Shown here: piece by piece, positions 53,107 through 62,804 of the stretch
Layout of the letters: each line of letters begins with the position of its first letter
Position numbering within the stretch: position 1 is the stretch's first letter
NCBI GenBank assembly: GCA_903902915.1
Contig: CAIUWR010000065.1
Span: 36,101 to 100,100 of the forward strand
DNA: 64,000 nt
From: an uncultured Hyphomicrobiales bacterium
Lineage (GTDB): Bacteria > Pseudomonadota > Alphaproteobacteria > Rhizobiales > Beijerinckiaceae
Direction: 5' to 3'
The notes under the pieces: model-generated
Told to the model about the DNA's origin: nothing
Database searches by the model: none
The model's input: the letters and a program-made list of their open reading frames with translations, nothing else
Translations under genes and position numbers: made by a program

Positions 53107-53706
53107 ATGTCCTTCACGCTTCCCGATCTGCCCTACGCCCACGACGCCTTGCAGCCCTATATGTCGAAGGAGACGCTTGAGTATCATCACGACAAGCATC
53201 ACCTCGCCTATGTGACCAACGGCAACAACCTGCTGAAGGGCACGGAATGGGAGGGCCAGTCGCTTGAGGACATCGTGAAGGGCTCGTTCGGCAAGAACGC
53301 CGGCCTCTTCAACAATGCTGGCCAGCACTACAACCACATGCACTTCTGGAACTGGATGAAGCCCAACGGCGGCGGCGCCATTCCCGGCAAGCTCGAAAAG
53401 GCCATCATCGACGGCCTCGGCTCGGTCGACGCCATGAAGGCGGAGTTCATTCAGGCTGGCGTGACGCAGTTCGGTTCGGGCTGGTGCTGGCTCGCCGTCA
53501 AGGACGGCAAGGTCATCGTCGCCAAGAGCGCCAATGGCGAGAGCCCGCTGGTGCAGGGCGCGACCCCGATTCTGGGCTGCGACGTGTGGGAACATTCCTA
53601 CTACATCGACTACCGCAACCGTCGCCCCGACTATCTCAAGGCCTTCATCGAGAACCTCGTGAACTGGTCCTATGTGGAAGAGATGTACGAAGCCGCGATC
53701 AAGTAA
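53107..53706 (+). CDS. sodB: Superoxide dismutase, Fe/Mn family
   Basis: A 199-residue enzyme dismuting superoxide in the cytoplasm. Metal ligands are His27 (EYHHDKHH), His78 (HYNHMHFW), Asp160 and His164 (GCDVWEHSYYID). Sequence style is alphaproteobacterial SodB-type, which can be iron, manganese or cambialistic; the metal is not decided by these motifs. The ATG at 53107 was chosen because GGAG lies upstream and homologues start with this LPDLPYAHDAL segment; the 76-codon upstream extension is low-complexity and not native-looking. Confidence 0.95.
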   Translation: MSFTLPDLPYAHDALQPYMSKETLEYHHDKHHLAYVTNGNNLLKGTEWEGQSLEDIVKGSFGKNAGLFNNAGQHYNHMHFWNWMKPNGGGAIPGKLEKAIIDGLGSVDAMKAEFIQAGVTQFGSGWCWLAVKDGKVIVAKSANGESPLVQGATPILGCDVWEHSYYIDYRNRRPDYLKAFIENLVNWSYVEEMYEAAIK

Positions 53707-53727
53707 TCAGCGCGCGGACGACTTTGG

Positions 53728-53758
53728 AACGGCCGGGCTCCTCCCGGCCGTTTATTTT
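53728..53758 (+). terminator. Intrinsic terminator after sodB
   Basis: AACGGCCGGG pairs perfectly with CCCGGCCGTT over a five-base loop, followed by TTATTTT. It starts 22 bases after the sodB stop and overlaps the 3' end of the convergent deacetylase gene. Confidence 0.9.
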
Positions 53759-54594
53759 GACCAGCGCTGCAAAGTCATGCCAGCAGCCGCAAGCGTTGGC
53801 TCGAACCTGTCCGATAGCAGAAACGCCAGTTCGTGGGGCCGCGAAGCCGTCACCTCGTCGCCCGCCGACGGGTCAATGTCCGCATGGCCGGGATGGCACA
53901 TCACAAGATGGCGCGGGCCGGGGCTGATCAGATAGCGCGCGAAATCGCGCCCGTAATTCCGCCGCGCGTCAAACGCCGAGAAGCCTGCAAAGCCGTCGTT
54001 GGTGTGAAAACCCATACGATGCGCCTGCGCGGCGAACCCGCGCGCCAGCGCAGCCAGAACCAGCGCCTTGGGCAATTCGATGCGCCGGGCGAGAATGCGC
54101 GGCAGGCGATCGGAACTGTCACGCAGCCACAGACGCCCAGCCAAACCACGCCGCGCCAGTTCGTCCATCAACCAGTCGCGCACGCCCGGCAGGATCTGCA
54201 CATGTTGATGGCCATCGACGAAAGCGGGCGCGCGGCCCATGGCGTCTTCGAAAGCGTCCAATTGACGGGCGATTTCCGCGCGCACCTCGCCACCCGGCAA
54301 CAGTCCTGCGCGGGCGGCCTTCAGAAACGGCCCGAGCTTGGGAAAGTCGCCGGCGGGCGCGAGGTTCGGCATGGCGCCCAGCGGCGCGCCAAAGGTCAGG
54401 TTGAGATGCAGGCCAATGTCGGCGCGATCCGAAAAGGCGGCCACATCGGGCGCCGCCTCTTTCCAGATGGGGCGATTGGTCATGGCGCCCGTGGCGTTCA
54501 GCCGCCCCTTGGCGAGGGCGTCGAGAATGCCGCGCGTCACGCCCGGGCTCAGGGCGTAATCATCGGCGCAGAGGATCAGATGGCGCGTGCTCAC
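53752..54594 (-). CDS. ChbG/HpnK family deacetylase (YdjC-like)
   Basis: A 280-residue carbohydrate deacetylase-like protein. Metal-binding residues are in LCADDYALSPGV (Asp pair), IGLHLNLTFGAPL and FVDGHQHVQILPG (His pair), and MCHPGHAD. Relatives remove acetyl groups from chito-oligosaccharides or from hopanoid-linked N-acetylglucosamine; no hopanoid genes are adjacent, so the substrate is open. Convergent with sodB. Confidence 0.88.
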   Translation of the reverse strand: MSTRHLILCADDYALSPGVTRGILDALAKGRLNATGAMTNRPIWKEAAPDVAAFSDRADIGLHLNLTFGAPLGAMPNLAPAGDFPKLGPFLKAARAGLLPGGEVRAEIARQLDAFEDAMGRAPAFVDGHQHVQILPGVRDWLMDELARRGLAGRLWLRDSSDRLPRILARRIELPKALVLAALARGFAAQAHRMGFHTNDGFAGFSAFDARRNYGRDFARYLISPGPRHLVMCHPGHADIDPSAGDEVTASRPHELAFLLSDRFEPTLAAAGMTLQRWSK

Positions 54595-54640
54595 GCCGGC
54601 TGTCTAGCACGCGCGTGCGCGCCTTGCATCAGCGTCTCGA

Positions 54641-55462
54641 TCACACGGGATCGTAAACGTAGCCGGTCCCCTTGCGCGACAGATAGCCAAGGCCGGGCGC
54701 GGCCACATGCGCTCCCGCAACCGCGAGCCCCTCAGTGGCCACCATGTCCAGCATGCGCAAGCGCGAGCGGCGCGCGAGGTCGGGATCAAGATCATATTTC
54801 ACGGCGGAATCGGGATGCGCGATCTGGATATCGGAGAAATGCACCAGATCGCCCCAGGCGACGAAAGCCTCGCGCCCCGTGCCGATGCGCCAGACCGTGT
54901 GGCCCGGCGAATGGCCCGGGGCCAGCAGGGGCGTGCAGCCCACCATCACCTCGCCATCGCCCATGCGCCGCACGCGGTCGAGATAGGGCGCGAGATTGAT
55001 CTTGTTGCGGGCGCGCTGGCGCTTGACGTTGTCGGTTTCGGAACCATCGTTTTCCGCCATCCAGAAATCGAATTCCTGCGCATGGACGAGAATTTCGGCG
55101 TTGGGAAACAGCGCCGCGCCCGCAGCGTCCACCAGACCATTGGCGTGGTCTGGATGAATATGGGTCAGGATGATGTGGGTGACGCTGTCCAGCGCATAAC
55201 CCGCGGCCACCAGATTGCCCGGCAACTTTCCGAGCGTCGGCTGCATCGTATCGCCCGCGCCTGCGTCGATCAGCACGGTGGCGCCGTCTTTCTGGAACAG
55301 AAAATTGTTCACCGGAATGAACACCGCGCCATCTTCGCCCGCGCCGGTCAGGGCGTTGGCCTGCGCGCGCTCCATGCCCAGCACGAAATCGGTGGAGGTC
55401 TTGAGGATGCCGTCGCTGAAAGCCTTCAGCTCCAGCCCGCCGATCTTGAACACGTCCGACAT
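54641..55462 (-). CDS. Metallo-beta-lactamase-fold hydrolase
   Basis: A 273-residue MBL-fold enzyme with the zinc motif THIHPDHANG, a further His in APGHSPGHTVW, Asp in WGDLVH and a final His in VAGAHVAAPG. Relatives include lactonases and other hydrolases. The ATG at 55462 is preceded by GGGAG; the frame's first codon, TTG at 55468, is less likely. It lies 11 bases after the MFS gene on the same strand, which suggests a shared operon and perhaps a transported, then hydrolysed, substrate. Confidence 0.88.
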   Translation of the reverse strand: MSDVFKIGGLELKAFSDGILKTSTDFVLGMERAQANALTGAGEDGAVFIPVNNFLFQKDGATVLIDAGAGDTMQPTLGKLPGNLVAAGYALDSVTHIILTHIHPDHANGLVDAAGAALFPNAEILVHAQEFDFWMAENDGSETDNVKRQRARNKINLAPYLDRVRRMGDGEVMVGCTPLLAPGHSPGHTVWRIGTGREAFVAWGDLVHFSDIQIAHPDSAVKYDLDPDLARRSRLRMLDMVATEGLAVAGAHVAAPGLGYLSRKGTGYVYDPV

Positions 55463-55473
55463 GATCAACTCCC

Positions 55474-56769
55474 TCAGAACCCTTCGCGCGACAGCTTTAT
55501 CATGCAGCCTGCGGAAATCACCACCGCCGCCGCCAGAACCCCGAAGGCTCCGATGAAGCCGCCGCCGGTGAATTGCAGGATATAGCCGATCATGACGGGC
55601 GACAGCGCGCCGACGATCTGCGTCACGAAGGCCCGCACGCCCTGGGTCTTGCCCATATCCTGCGCGCTCACGATGGAATGCATGAGCATTTCAGCGCAGG
55701 AGACGCCGACCTGCTGGGCGCAGAGCGCGCAGATCATCAGGATCACGCTCACCGTGGGGCTCGGCGCCAGCGCCGCCCCCATCAAAAAGCCCGCCGCCAG
55801 AAACCAGCCCACGCCCGCAAAAGGCGCGCGGCGGAAGATCTTGTCGGAGAGATAGCCGACGATGAGAATCGTCGCGACCGCGAAGCCGAAGATCACGAAA
55901 GTAAGATAGCCAGACGTGCTGAAGGAGAACTGGCGTTCCGTGCGCAAATAGGTCGGCAGCCAGATGGACCAGCCCCAGAAGAAAATGGCGTTGGCGGAAA
56001 TGGCGACCGTGGCGAGCCAGAAGCGATGGCTTTTCCAGATGCTGCCAGCCGTTTGCAGGGCGAGGCCGGGCGCATCCTGGTTCTTTTCCAGCGAGCCCTG
56101 CACGACCAGCTCAGCCTCGGCCTCATTCGCGCCGGGATGCTGGAAAGGCGTGTCGCGCACCAGAAACCACACCATCGGCAACGGCAGAATGAGCGCCAGA
56201 ATGCCCATGGAATGGAACTGCCAGCGCCAGCCCACCGATACGATGAGGCCGGTGATGACGAGGCCGACGAGCATCGGCCCGATCATGGTTCCGATCCACC
56301 AGAAGGAGGTGGCGCGGCCACGCTCTTTCAGGGCGAACCAGTTGGCGACAAGAGCGAGGGTGAGCGGATAAAGCGCCGCCTCGCCAGCGCCCAGCACGAT
56401 GCGCGACATGAGCAGTTGATCATAGTCGGCGGCGAGGCCTGACCAGAAGCAGGTCAAGGCCCACAGGGTTAGGCTGAGCGCGCAAGTCTTGCGGGCGCCG
56501 ATGCGCTGAACGATCAGGCCCCAGATCGGGGCGCAGAGTCCATAGGCGAGGAACAATCCGCTCGATAGCCAGCCCAGCTTCGCCTGCTCGCCCTTCAAGC
56601 CGAGTTCGGCGAGAAAGCTCTGATCGTTCATCACGATCGCCATGTTGCTCTTGTCGAACATGGAGATGATCCACACGATCAGCAGCGTCGGCGCGATATG
56701 GGTCCAGCGCACGGTTGTCGCTGCGCCGAGGGATAGTGACGATGGCGTCCCGAGGGTGGTCGAGCTCAT
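55474..56769 (-). CDS. MFS transporter, anion:cation symporter family
   Basis: A 431-residue twelve-helix carrier. The ISMFDKSNMAIVMND opening and GAGEAALYPLTLALVANWF segment are typical of the ACS family that imports organic acids such as hexuronates, tartrate or phthalate-type compounds. The start at 56769 (ATG) was chosen over the GTG at 56781. It is first of a two-gene unit with the MBL-fold hydrolase and divergent from the GMC oxidoreductase gene. Confidence 0.87.
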   Translation of the reverse strand: MSSTTLGTPSSLSLGAATTVRWTHIAPTLLIVWIISMFDKSNMAIVMNDQSFLAELGLKGEQAKLGWLSSGLFLAYGLCAPIWGLIVQRIGARKTCALSLTLWALTCFWSGLAADYDQLLMSRIVLGAGEAALYPLTLALVANWFALKERGRATSFWWIGTMIGPMLVGLVITGLIVSVGWRWQFHSMGILALILPLPMVWFLVRDTPFQHPGANEAEAELVVQGSLEKNQDAPGLALQTAGSIWKSHRFWLATVAISANAIFFWGWSIWLPTYLRTERQFSFSTSGYLTFVIFGFAVATILIVGYLSDKIFRRAPFAGVGWFLAAGFLMGAALAPSPTVSVILMICALCAQQVGVSCAEMLMHSIVSAQDMGKTQGVRAFVTQIVGALSPVMIGYILQFTGGGFIGAFGVLAAAVVISAGCMIKLSREGF

Positions 56770-56966
56770 GATGGTCCTCACCTTGAATGGCTGTCATTCC
56801 TCTGATGGGAACGATCAGGCCTTGCGCGTCGCGTATTTTTGTCGCGTTATTCGCGAAATGCTTCGTCAGGAAGCAGCGACTCTTTTTCCTTGAAGCGAAG
56901 TCTCGCAGCGGGAAACACTGATGTCAACAAAGGCCAGACGGCGCGGCAGGTCGGGGAAACATCGGA

Positions 56967-58574
56967 ATGGCGGGACGGGTATTCGATTATGTGATCGTGG
57001 GCGGCGGTTCGGCGGGCTGCGTGCTCGCCCATCGGTTGAGCGAGGATCCGAAAACCAGCGTCCTGCTGCTGGAGGCGGGCGGGCGCGACATCGACCCGCT
57101 GATCTCGATTCCGCTGGGCATGGGCAAGATGCACCAGCATCGCCTGCACGACTGGGGCTATGACACAGAGCCGGAGCCCAATCTCGACGGTCGTCGTCTG
57201 GAGGCCATGCGCGGCAAGGTGCTGGGTGGCTGCTCCTCCATCAATGTCATGGCCTATACGCGCGGCCATCCCAACGATTTCAACCGCTGGGCGAAGAATG
57301 GCGCGAGCGGCTGGAGCTATGACGACGTGCTCCCCTATTTCCGCAAGGGCGAAAGCTGGGAAGGCGGCGAGAACCAGTGGCGCGGCTCGCACGGGCCAGT
57401 GGGCACCCAATCGGCGAAGACCAAGGATCCAATCTTCGACTCCTGGATCGAGGCGGGCCAACAGGCGGGCTTTCCCAAGGCGCAAGACTACAACACCAAC
57501 GAGCAGGAAGGCTTCGGGCGCGGTCAATATACGATCCGCGACGGTCGCCGCTCCTCCTCCGCCCGCGCATATCTGAAGCCCGTGCTGCATCGGACCAATC
57601 TCACGGTCGAGACCAAGGCCCATGTGCTGCGGGTGACGCTGGAAGGGCGGCGGGCCACGGGACTCGAATTCGCGCGGAACGGCCGCACGGAGCAAGTGCG
57701 GGCGGCGCGCGAGGTGATCCTGTCCGCCGGCGCCTTCAACACGCCCCAGCTTCTGATGCTGTCGGGCATAGGGCCCGCCGACCATCTCGAATCAGTGGGC
57801 GTGAAGACGGTGGTCGATCTGCCCGCGGTCGGCGCCAATTTGCAGGACCATCTGGGTATCTGGATCACCTGGAAGCGCAAGACGCCCGGAACCTTCCACC
57901 GCGAAATGCGCCTCGACCGCATGACCATGAGCATGATCAGGGCCTATCTCTTCGGCACTGGCCCCGGAACGGTGGTGCCGGGCGGGCTACATGCTTTCGT
58001 CAAGACGCAGGCCGGGCTCGACGTGCCGGACATCGAATTCATGTTCCACACGGTGCCGCCGCAGACGCGGCTCTGGCTGCCGCTGGTGCGCCCGGCCTAT
58101 CAGGACGCCTATGCGATTCGCCCGACCCTTTTGCATCCGGTCAGTCGTGGCCATATCCGCCTGCGCTCCGCCGATCCGCGCGATCCCATGAAGATCATGT
58201 ATAATTTCTTCAGCGCGCCCGAGGATTTACCCCGTCTGCGCGAAGGCTTCAAACGCGCCCGGGACGTCGGCGAACAGGCCGCCATGGAGGATTACCGCGC
58301 TCTGGAGGCCAATCCCGGCCCCAAGGTGAAGACGGATGCGGAGATCGACGCCTATATCCGCCGCACCGCCATGACCGCCCATCACCCCTCCAGCACCTGC
58401 CGCATGGGCGATGATCAGGACTCGGCGCTGGATCCGCAGATGCGGGTGCGCGGAGTCGAGGGGCTGCGGGTGGTGGACGCCTCCGCCATGCCCGATCTCG
58501 TCTCCGCCCATATCAACGCCTGCGTGCTGATGATGGCGGAAAAGGCCTCGGACATCATCCGCGAAACGCCTTAG
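56967..58574 (+). CDS. GMC family FAD-dependent oxidoreductase, choline-dehydrogenase-like
   Basis: A 535-residue flavoenzyme. The FAD-binding GGGSAGCVLAHRLSE is at residues about 11-25, the second GMC signature GKVLGGCSSINVMAYTRG near 85, and SAGAFNTPQLLMLSGIGP near 255. The C-terminus holds the active-site His in HHPSSTCRMG and a closing VSAHINACVLMMAEK. It oxidises an alcohol to an aldehyde. Choline dehydrogenase identity is not implied: no bet genes adjoin it, while a divergent organic-acid-type carrier and hydrolase do. Confidence 0.92.
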   Translation: MAGRVFDYVIVGGGSAGCVLAHRLSEDPKTSVLLLEAGGRDIDPLISIPLGMGKMHQHRLHDWGYDTEPEPNLDGRRLEAMRGKVLGGCSSINVMAYTRGHPNDFNRWAKNGASGWSYDDVLPYFRKGESWEGGENQWRGSHGPVGTQSAKTKDPIFDSWIEAGQQAGFPKAQDYNTNEQEGFGRGQYTIRDGRRSSSARAYLKPVLHRTNLTVETKAHVLRVTLEGRRATGLEFARNGRTEQVRAAREVILSAGAFNTPQLLMLSGIGPADHLESVGVKTVVDLPAVGANLQDHLGIWITWKRKTPGTFHREMRLDRMTMSMIRAYLFGTGPGTVVPGGLHAFVKTQAGLDVPDIEFMFHTVPPQTRLWLPLVRPAYQDAYAIRPTLLHPVSRGHIRLRSADPRDPMKIMYNFFSAPEDLPRLREGFKRARDVGEQAAMEDYRALEANPGPKVKTDAEIDAYIRRTAMTAHHPSSTCRMGDDQDSALDPQMRVRGVEGLRVVDASAMPDLVSAHINACVLMMAEKASDIIRETP

Positions 58575-58676
58575 CAGCGCTCAAGCGAGGACGACGATCA
58601 GGCGGGGCGCTTGCGAAAGGCGCGCCGCCCGCATAGGTCTGGACCACCGGACGCGGGCGCCGGCGGAGGATGAGGC

Positions 58677-59678
58677 ATGACAGAGGCTGGAGTGAAAGGG
58701 CGCCCGGAGATCGGGGTCGTCATTCCCGTCTTCAACGAGGCGGACAATATCGAGGGGCTGGTGCGCCGCCTCGTGCCCGTGCTCGAGCGCCTGACGGCCT
58801 CCTTCGAGGTGGTCTTCGTCGATGACGGTTCGCGTGACGGCACCATGGAAGCGCTGCGGCGGGCCAATGCCGCCGACCCGCGCGTCACTGCGGTTTCCTT
58901 CTCGCGCAATTTCGGCAAGGAAATCGCCATCGCGGCCGGCCTCGATCATACGGAGGCCGACGCCGTCGTGATCATGGACGCGGACCTACAGCACCCGCCG
59001 GAAGTGATCGAGGCCTTCGTCGCCAAATGGCGCGAAGGATACAAGAACGTCTATGGCCAGCGAACCGATCGCCTCACCGACAGCGCCGCCCATCGCATGT
59101 TCGCGCGCAATTTCTACAAGATGTTCTCCCTGTTCGGCGAAACGCCCCTGCCGGAGGGGGCCGGCGATTTTCGCCTGCTCGACCGGCAAGCGGTGATCGC
59201 GCTGCGGGCCATGGGCGAGCGCGCGCGCTTCTCCAAGGGGCTCTACGCCTGGATCGGTTTCAAATCCGTGGGCATTCCCTTCGAGGTGGCCGAACGGGCG
59301 TCCGGCGTCTCGAAGTTCGACATCGGCAAACTCACCCGCTTCGCCCTGGACGGGCTCATGTCCTTTTCCACCCTGCCGCTGCGGGTCTGGACCTATGTGG
59401 GCGTGATCGTTTCCATCTTCGCACTGGGCATGGCCCTTACTTTCCTGACGCAGACGCTCATTTACGGCGTCGATGTGCCAGGCTACGCCTCGCTGATCGT
59501 GTCGGTCATGTTCCTTGGCGGCGTCCAGCTTTTGTCGCTGGGCGTGCTGGGCGAATATATCGGCCGCATCTTCGCCGAGGTGAAGCGGCGGCCCCTCTAT
59601 CTGGTGGCCGAGCGTCTCGGCGCGCCAAGCCAGCCCGATCAGGCCCCCCTGCCCCTGCGCCACGACAACCGGGTCTGA
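58677..59678 (+). CDS. Family 2 glycosyltransferase, ArnC/GtrB-like
   Basis: A 333-residue membrane glycosyltransferase. The N-terminal GT-A domain has VIPVFNEADNIEGLV, VFVDDGSRDGT and the DXD-type MDADLQHPP. Two transmembrane helices (about 235-260 and 270-295) follow, as in undecaprenyl-phosphate sugar transferases. It probably moves a sugar onto a lipid carrier for envelope glycan modification; which sugar is unknown. It is 3 bases before murJ, opening a plus-strand run. Confidence 0.9.
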   Translation: MTEAGVKGRPEIGVVIPVFNEADNIEGLVRRLVPVLERLTASFEVVFVDDGSRDGTMEALRRANAADPRVTAVSFSRNFGKEIAIAAGLDHTEADAVVIMDADLQHPPEVIEAFVAKWREGYKNVYGQRTDRLTDSAAHRMFARNFYKMFSLFGETPLPEGAGDFRLLDRQAVIALRAMGERARFSKGLYAWIGFKSVGIPFEVAERASGVSKFDIGKLTRFALDGLMSFSTLPLRVWTYVGVIVSIFALGMALTFLTQTLIYGVDVPGYASLIVSVMFLGGVQLLSLGVLGEYIGRIFAEVKRRPLYLVAERLGAPSQPDQAPLPLRHDNRV

Positions 59679-59681
59679 TCC

Positions 59682-61241
59682 ATGCTGGGGAACCTCTTCT
59701 CCGTCGCGGGCTATACCTTGCTCTCGCGGGTGACGGGGTTCCTGCGCGATGTGATGCTGGGCGCGGTGCTGGGCGCGGGCATGCTGGCGGACGCCTTCTA
59801 TGTGGCCTTCCGCCTGCCGAACCATTTCCGCGCCATCTTCGGCGAAGGCGCCTTCAACGCCGCCTATGTGCCCTCCTATTCGCGCGTGCTGGAGACCGAA
59901 GGCGCGGCGGAGGCGAAACATTTCTCCAGCCAGATCGCCACCCTCCTTCTGGGCTCGCAGATCGCGCTTCTGGCGCTGGCTTGGGCTTTCATGCCGCAGC
60001 TTGTCGGCCTGCTGGCGCCAGGCTTTGACGCGGAGCCGGAGAAATTCGCAACGGCCGTGGCCCTGACCCGCATCACCTTCCCCTATCTGCTGTTCATCAC
60101 GCTGGTGACGCTGCATTCGGGCACACTGAACGCCCAGCGCCACTTCGCCGCCGCCGCCTTCGCGCCTGTGCTGCTGAATTTGGCCATGGTCGGCGCGCTG
60201 GGGCTGGCCTTTCTCTTCCCCACCGCCGCCCATGCCGCCGCCTGGGGCGTGACGATCTCGGGCCTGCTGCAACTGCTGCTGGTGATGGCGGCCGCGCGCA
60301 GGGCAAATGTGCTGGCGGGTCTGGCCCGGCCAAGCTGGAGCGCCGATGTCCGGCGCTTCTTCATGACCATGGGGCCAGCGGTGATCGGTTCGGCGGGGGT
60401 GCAGATCGCCCTGTTCGCCGATACCATCATCGCCTCCTTGCTCCCAACCGGCAGCGTCTCCGCCATCTATTACGCGGACCGGCTCTATCAACTGCCCATT
60501 GGCGTCATCGGCATCGCGGCGGGGACCGTGCTGCTGCCCGAGATGAGCCGACGCTTCGCTTCAGGCGATCCCGGCGGCGCCTTTCATGCGCAAAACCGCA
60601 CCATGGCGATCACCATCGCGCTTTGCGCGCCCTTCGCCGTCGCCTTTGTGATGATCCCGGACGCCATCATGCGCGGGGTCTTCCTGCGCGGCGCCTTCAC
60701 GATGGAAGCGGCGAAGGCCTCCGCGCTGGTTCTGGCCGCCTATGGCTTCGGCCTGATGGCGGTGGTGCTGATCCGCGCGGCGGTGGCGAGCTTTCAATCG
60801 CGGGGCGATACCCGCACGCCCATGATGGTGTCGCTTGGCGCTGTCGCGCTGAATGTAGTGGTGAAGCTCTTCCTCTACGAGCCCTATGGAGCGGCGGGCC
60901 TCGCCTTCGCCACCGCGCTCGGCGCCTGGCTGAACTTCGGCGCCCTGACCTTTCTGGCGCTGCGGGCGGGACACATGCGGCCGGACCGCATGCTGGCGCG
61001 GGTGGGCGCAGCGGTCGCGGCCGCGTCTGTCCTGCTGGCGCTTGTCGCCCTGTTCTGGGCGGCGCCCGCGCGAGCCATCGCAGCCGCGCTGGGACGTTTT
61101 CCCAACGAGGTCGAGCTGGCGGTGCTGGGCCTCGCGGGCGCGTGCGCCTATGGGCTGGCGCTTTTCGCGGGACTGCGCTTACTTAGTGTTCCCTTGAAGC
61201 CCGCCCGCAAGGCCGCGACGCCGGAGCCCGCCCATGACTGA
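59682..61241 (+). CDS. murJ: Lipid II flippase MurJ
   Basis: A 519-residue protein with about fourteen transmembrane helices. The family opening is clear (LLSRVTGFLRDVMLGAVLG, then FRLPNHFRAIFGEGAFNAAY), as are the central arginines in LNAQRHFAAAAFAPVLLN and FQSRGDTRTPM. It moves lipid II across the inner membrane for wall synthesis. The downstream HAD gene starts 8 bases inside its 3' end. Confidence 0.95.
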   Translation: MLGNLFSVAGYTLLSRVTGFLRDVMLGAVLGAGMLADAFYVAFRLPNHFRAIFGEGAFNAAYVPSYSRVLETEGAAEAKHFSSQIATLLLGSQIALLALAWAFMPQLVGLLAPGFDAEPEKFATAVALTRITFPYLLFITLVTLHSGTLNAQRHFAAAAFAPVLLNLAMVGALGLAFLFPTAAHAAAWGVTISGLLQLLLVMAAARRANVLAGLARPSWSADVRRFFMTMGPAVIGSAGVQIALFADTIIASLLPTGSVSAIYYADRLYQLPIGVIGIAAGTVLLPEMSRRFASGDPGGAFHAQNRTMAITIALCAPFAVAFVMIPDAIMRGVFLRGAFTMEAAKASALVLAAYGFGLMAVVLIRAAVASFQSRGDTRTPMMVSLGAVALNVVVKLFLYEPYGAAGLAFATALGAWLNFGALTFLALRAGHMRPDRMLARVGAAVAAASVLLALVALFWAAPARAIAAALGRFPNEVELAVLGLAGACAYGLALFAGLRLLSVPLKPARKAATPEPAHD

Positions 61242-61893
61242 TCCGCAGATCTACGTCTTCGACGCCTATGGCACGCTCTTCGACGTCCATTCCGCCGTGG
61301 CCCGTCACCGCGAGGCCATTGGCGCGCAAGCGGACCGATTGTCCGAGCTTTGGCGGACCAAACAGCTCGAATATACGTGGACGCGCAGCCTCATGGGCGC
61401 CTATCACGATTTCCGGGCGCTGACCGCCGAGGCGCTCGACCATGCGGCCGCGCGCTGCGGCGGGTTGCCGGCGGGGCTGCGGCTGCCCCTGCTCGAAGCC
61501 TATGAAAGCCTCGACGCCTTCCCCGATGTGACGCCGACGCTTCAAGCCCTCAAGGCGCAAGGCCGCAAGATCGCCATCCTCTCCAATGGAACGCCCGGCA
61601 TGCTGGCCAGCGCCGTCCGCTCCGCCGGGCTCACCGACCTGATCGACGACTGCCTTTCGGTGGACGAGGTCGTGATCTTCAAAACCGCGCCGGAGGCCTA
61701 TCGGCTGGTGCTGGAGCGTTTCGGGGCGCTGCCGGGGGACGTCTCCTTCCAGTCCTCCAACCGTTGGGATGTCGCGGGCGCGGCGCGCTTCGGCTTCCAC
61801 ACGGTCTGGATCAACCGGGGCGACCTGCCGGACGAATATCAAGACCTGCCGCCGGGCCGCACCCTGACCACGCTGGCGGGCCTCATCTCCTGA
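61234..61893 (+). CDS. HAD hydrolase, 2-haloacid dehalogenase type II family
   Basis: A 219-residue HAD enzyme. The nucleophile Asp is in VFDAYGTLFDV, Ser/Asn of motif II in ILSNGTPGM, the Lys in VIFKTAPEAY, and the type II ending SSNRWDVAGAARFGF. These match L-2-haloacid dehalogenases, although many relatives are of unknown specificity. It overlaps murJ by 8 bases and is followed 62 bases later by panC. Confidence 0.9.
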   Translation: MTDPQIYVFDAYGTLFDVHSAVARHREAIGAQADRLSELWRTKQLEYTWTRSLMGAYHDFRALTAEALDHAAARCGGLPAGLRLPLLEAYESLDAFPDVTPTLQALKAQGRKIAILSNGTPGMLASAVRSAGLTDLIDDCLSVDEVVIFKTAPEAYRLVLERFGALPGDVSFQSSNRWDVAGAARFGFHTVWINRGDLPDEYQDLPPGRTLTTLAGLIS

Positions 61894-61955
61894 ACGGTGA
61901 CGCAGCCTGCGAAAGTCGGCTTGCGGATGGCGGCATTTCGGCTCAAAAGGCGAAT

Positions 61956-62804
61956 ATGACCACGCCCGTTCTTCTGCCGACCATCGCCGCCCTCCGCGCC
62001 CAGACACGCCTGTGGCGAGACGCGGGCGAAAGCATCGCGCTCGTGCCGACCATGGGCGCCCTCCATGCCGGGCACATGTCGCTGGTGCAGCTGGCGAAAC
62101 AGCGCGCGCAGCGGGTGGTGGCGACGATCTTCGTCAACCCGACCCAATTCGCACCGAACGAGGATTTCAACAAATATCCTCGAACGCTGGAGGCCGACGT
62201 CGCCCGGCTCGCCGAGGCTGGCGCCGACGCCGCCTTTCACCCGGGCGCGGGGGATATGTATCCGGACGGCTTCTGCACCCTTGTTTCTCTGCGCGGGCCT
62301 GCGACCGCAGGCCTTGAAGACCGCTTCCGCCCCACGCACTTCCAGGGCGTCGCCACCGTCGTCGCCAAGCTGCTTCTGCAAGCCATGCCGGATGTGGCGA
62401 TCTTCGGCGAGAAGGACTTCCAGCAACTCGCCGTCATCCGCCAGATGAGCACGGACCTGAACATGCCGGTCCAGATCCTGGGCGCCCCCACCGTGCGTGA
62501 GGCCGATGGCCTCGCCATGTCCTCGCGCAATGTCTATCTGAGCGATGAGGAGCGCGCGGTCGCGCCGATCCTCATTTGCAGCATGACCAAGGCCGCCCAG
62601 CGCATCCACGATGGCGAGGCCATGGAGGCGGCGCTGGCGCCCGCCCGCAACAAGATCACGGGCGCCGGCTTCGAGATCGACTATCTCGAAGTGCGCGACG
62701 CCACCACGCTGGCCACCGTGCAGGGCCGCTATCGCCCGGGCCTGCGCATGCTGATCGCAGCCCGGCTTGGGCGCACGAGGCTCATCGACAATATCGAGGT
62801 GTGA
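61956..62804 (+). CDS. panC: Pantothenate synthetase
   Basis: A 282-residue enzyme joining pantoate and beta-alanine with ATP to make pantothenate for coenzyme A. The nucleotide-binding [10 protein letters not shown] (residues 31-40) and the KMSKS-like SSRNVYLS are present, with [13 protein letters not shown] and [14 protein letters not shown]. The ATG at 61956 is used; an in-frame extension shadows the HAD gene. The stop overlaps the panB start by one base. Confidence 0.96.
   Translation: MTTPVLLPTIAALRAQTRLWRDAGESIALVPTMGALHAGHMSLVQLAKQRAQRVVATIFVNPTQFAPNEDFNKYPRTLEADVARLAEAGADAAFHPGAGDMYPDGFCTLVSLRGPATAGLEDRFRPTHFQGVATVVAKLLLQAMPDVAIFGEKDFQQLAVIRQMSTDLNMPVQILGAPTVREADGLAMSSRNVYLSDEERAVAPILICSMTKAAQRIHDGEAMEAALAPARNKITGAGFEIDYLEVRDATTLATVQGRYRPGLRMLIAARLGRTRLIDNIEV

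Noticed and set aside
58986..60491. 501-codon minus-strand frame opposite glycosyltransferase and murJ
   Set aside because: Shadow frame, glutamine/histidine-rich, no domains.
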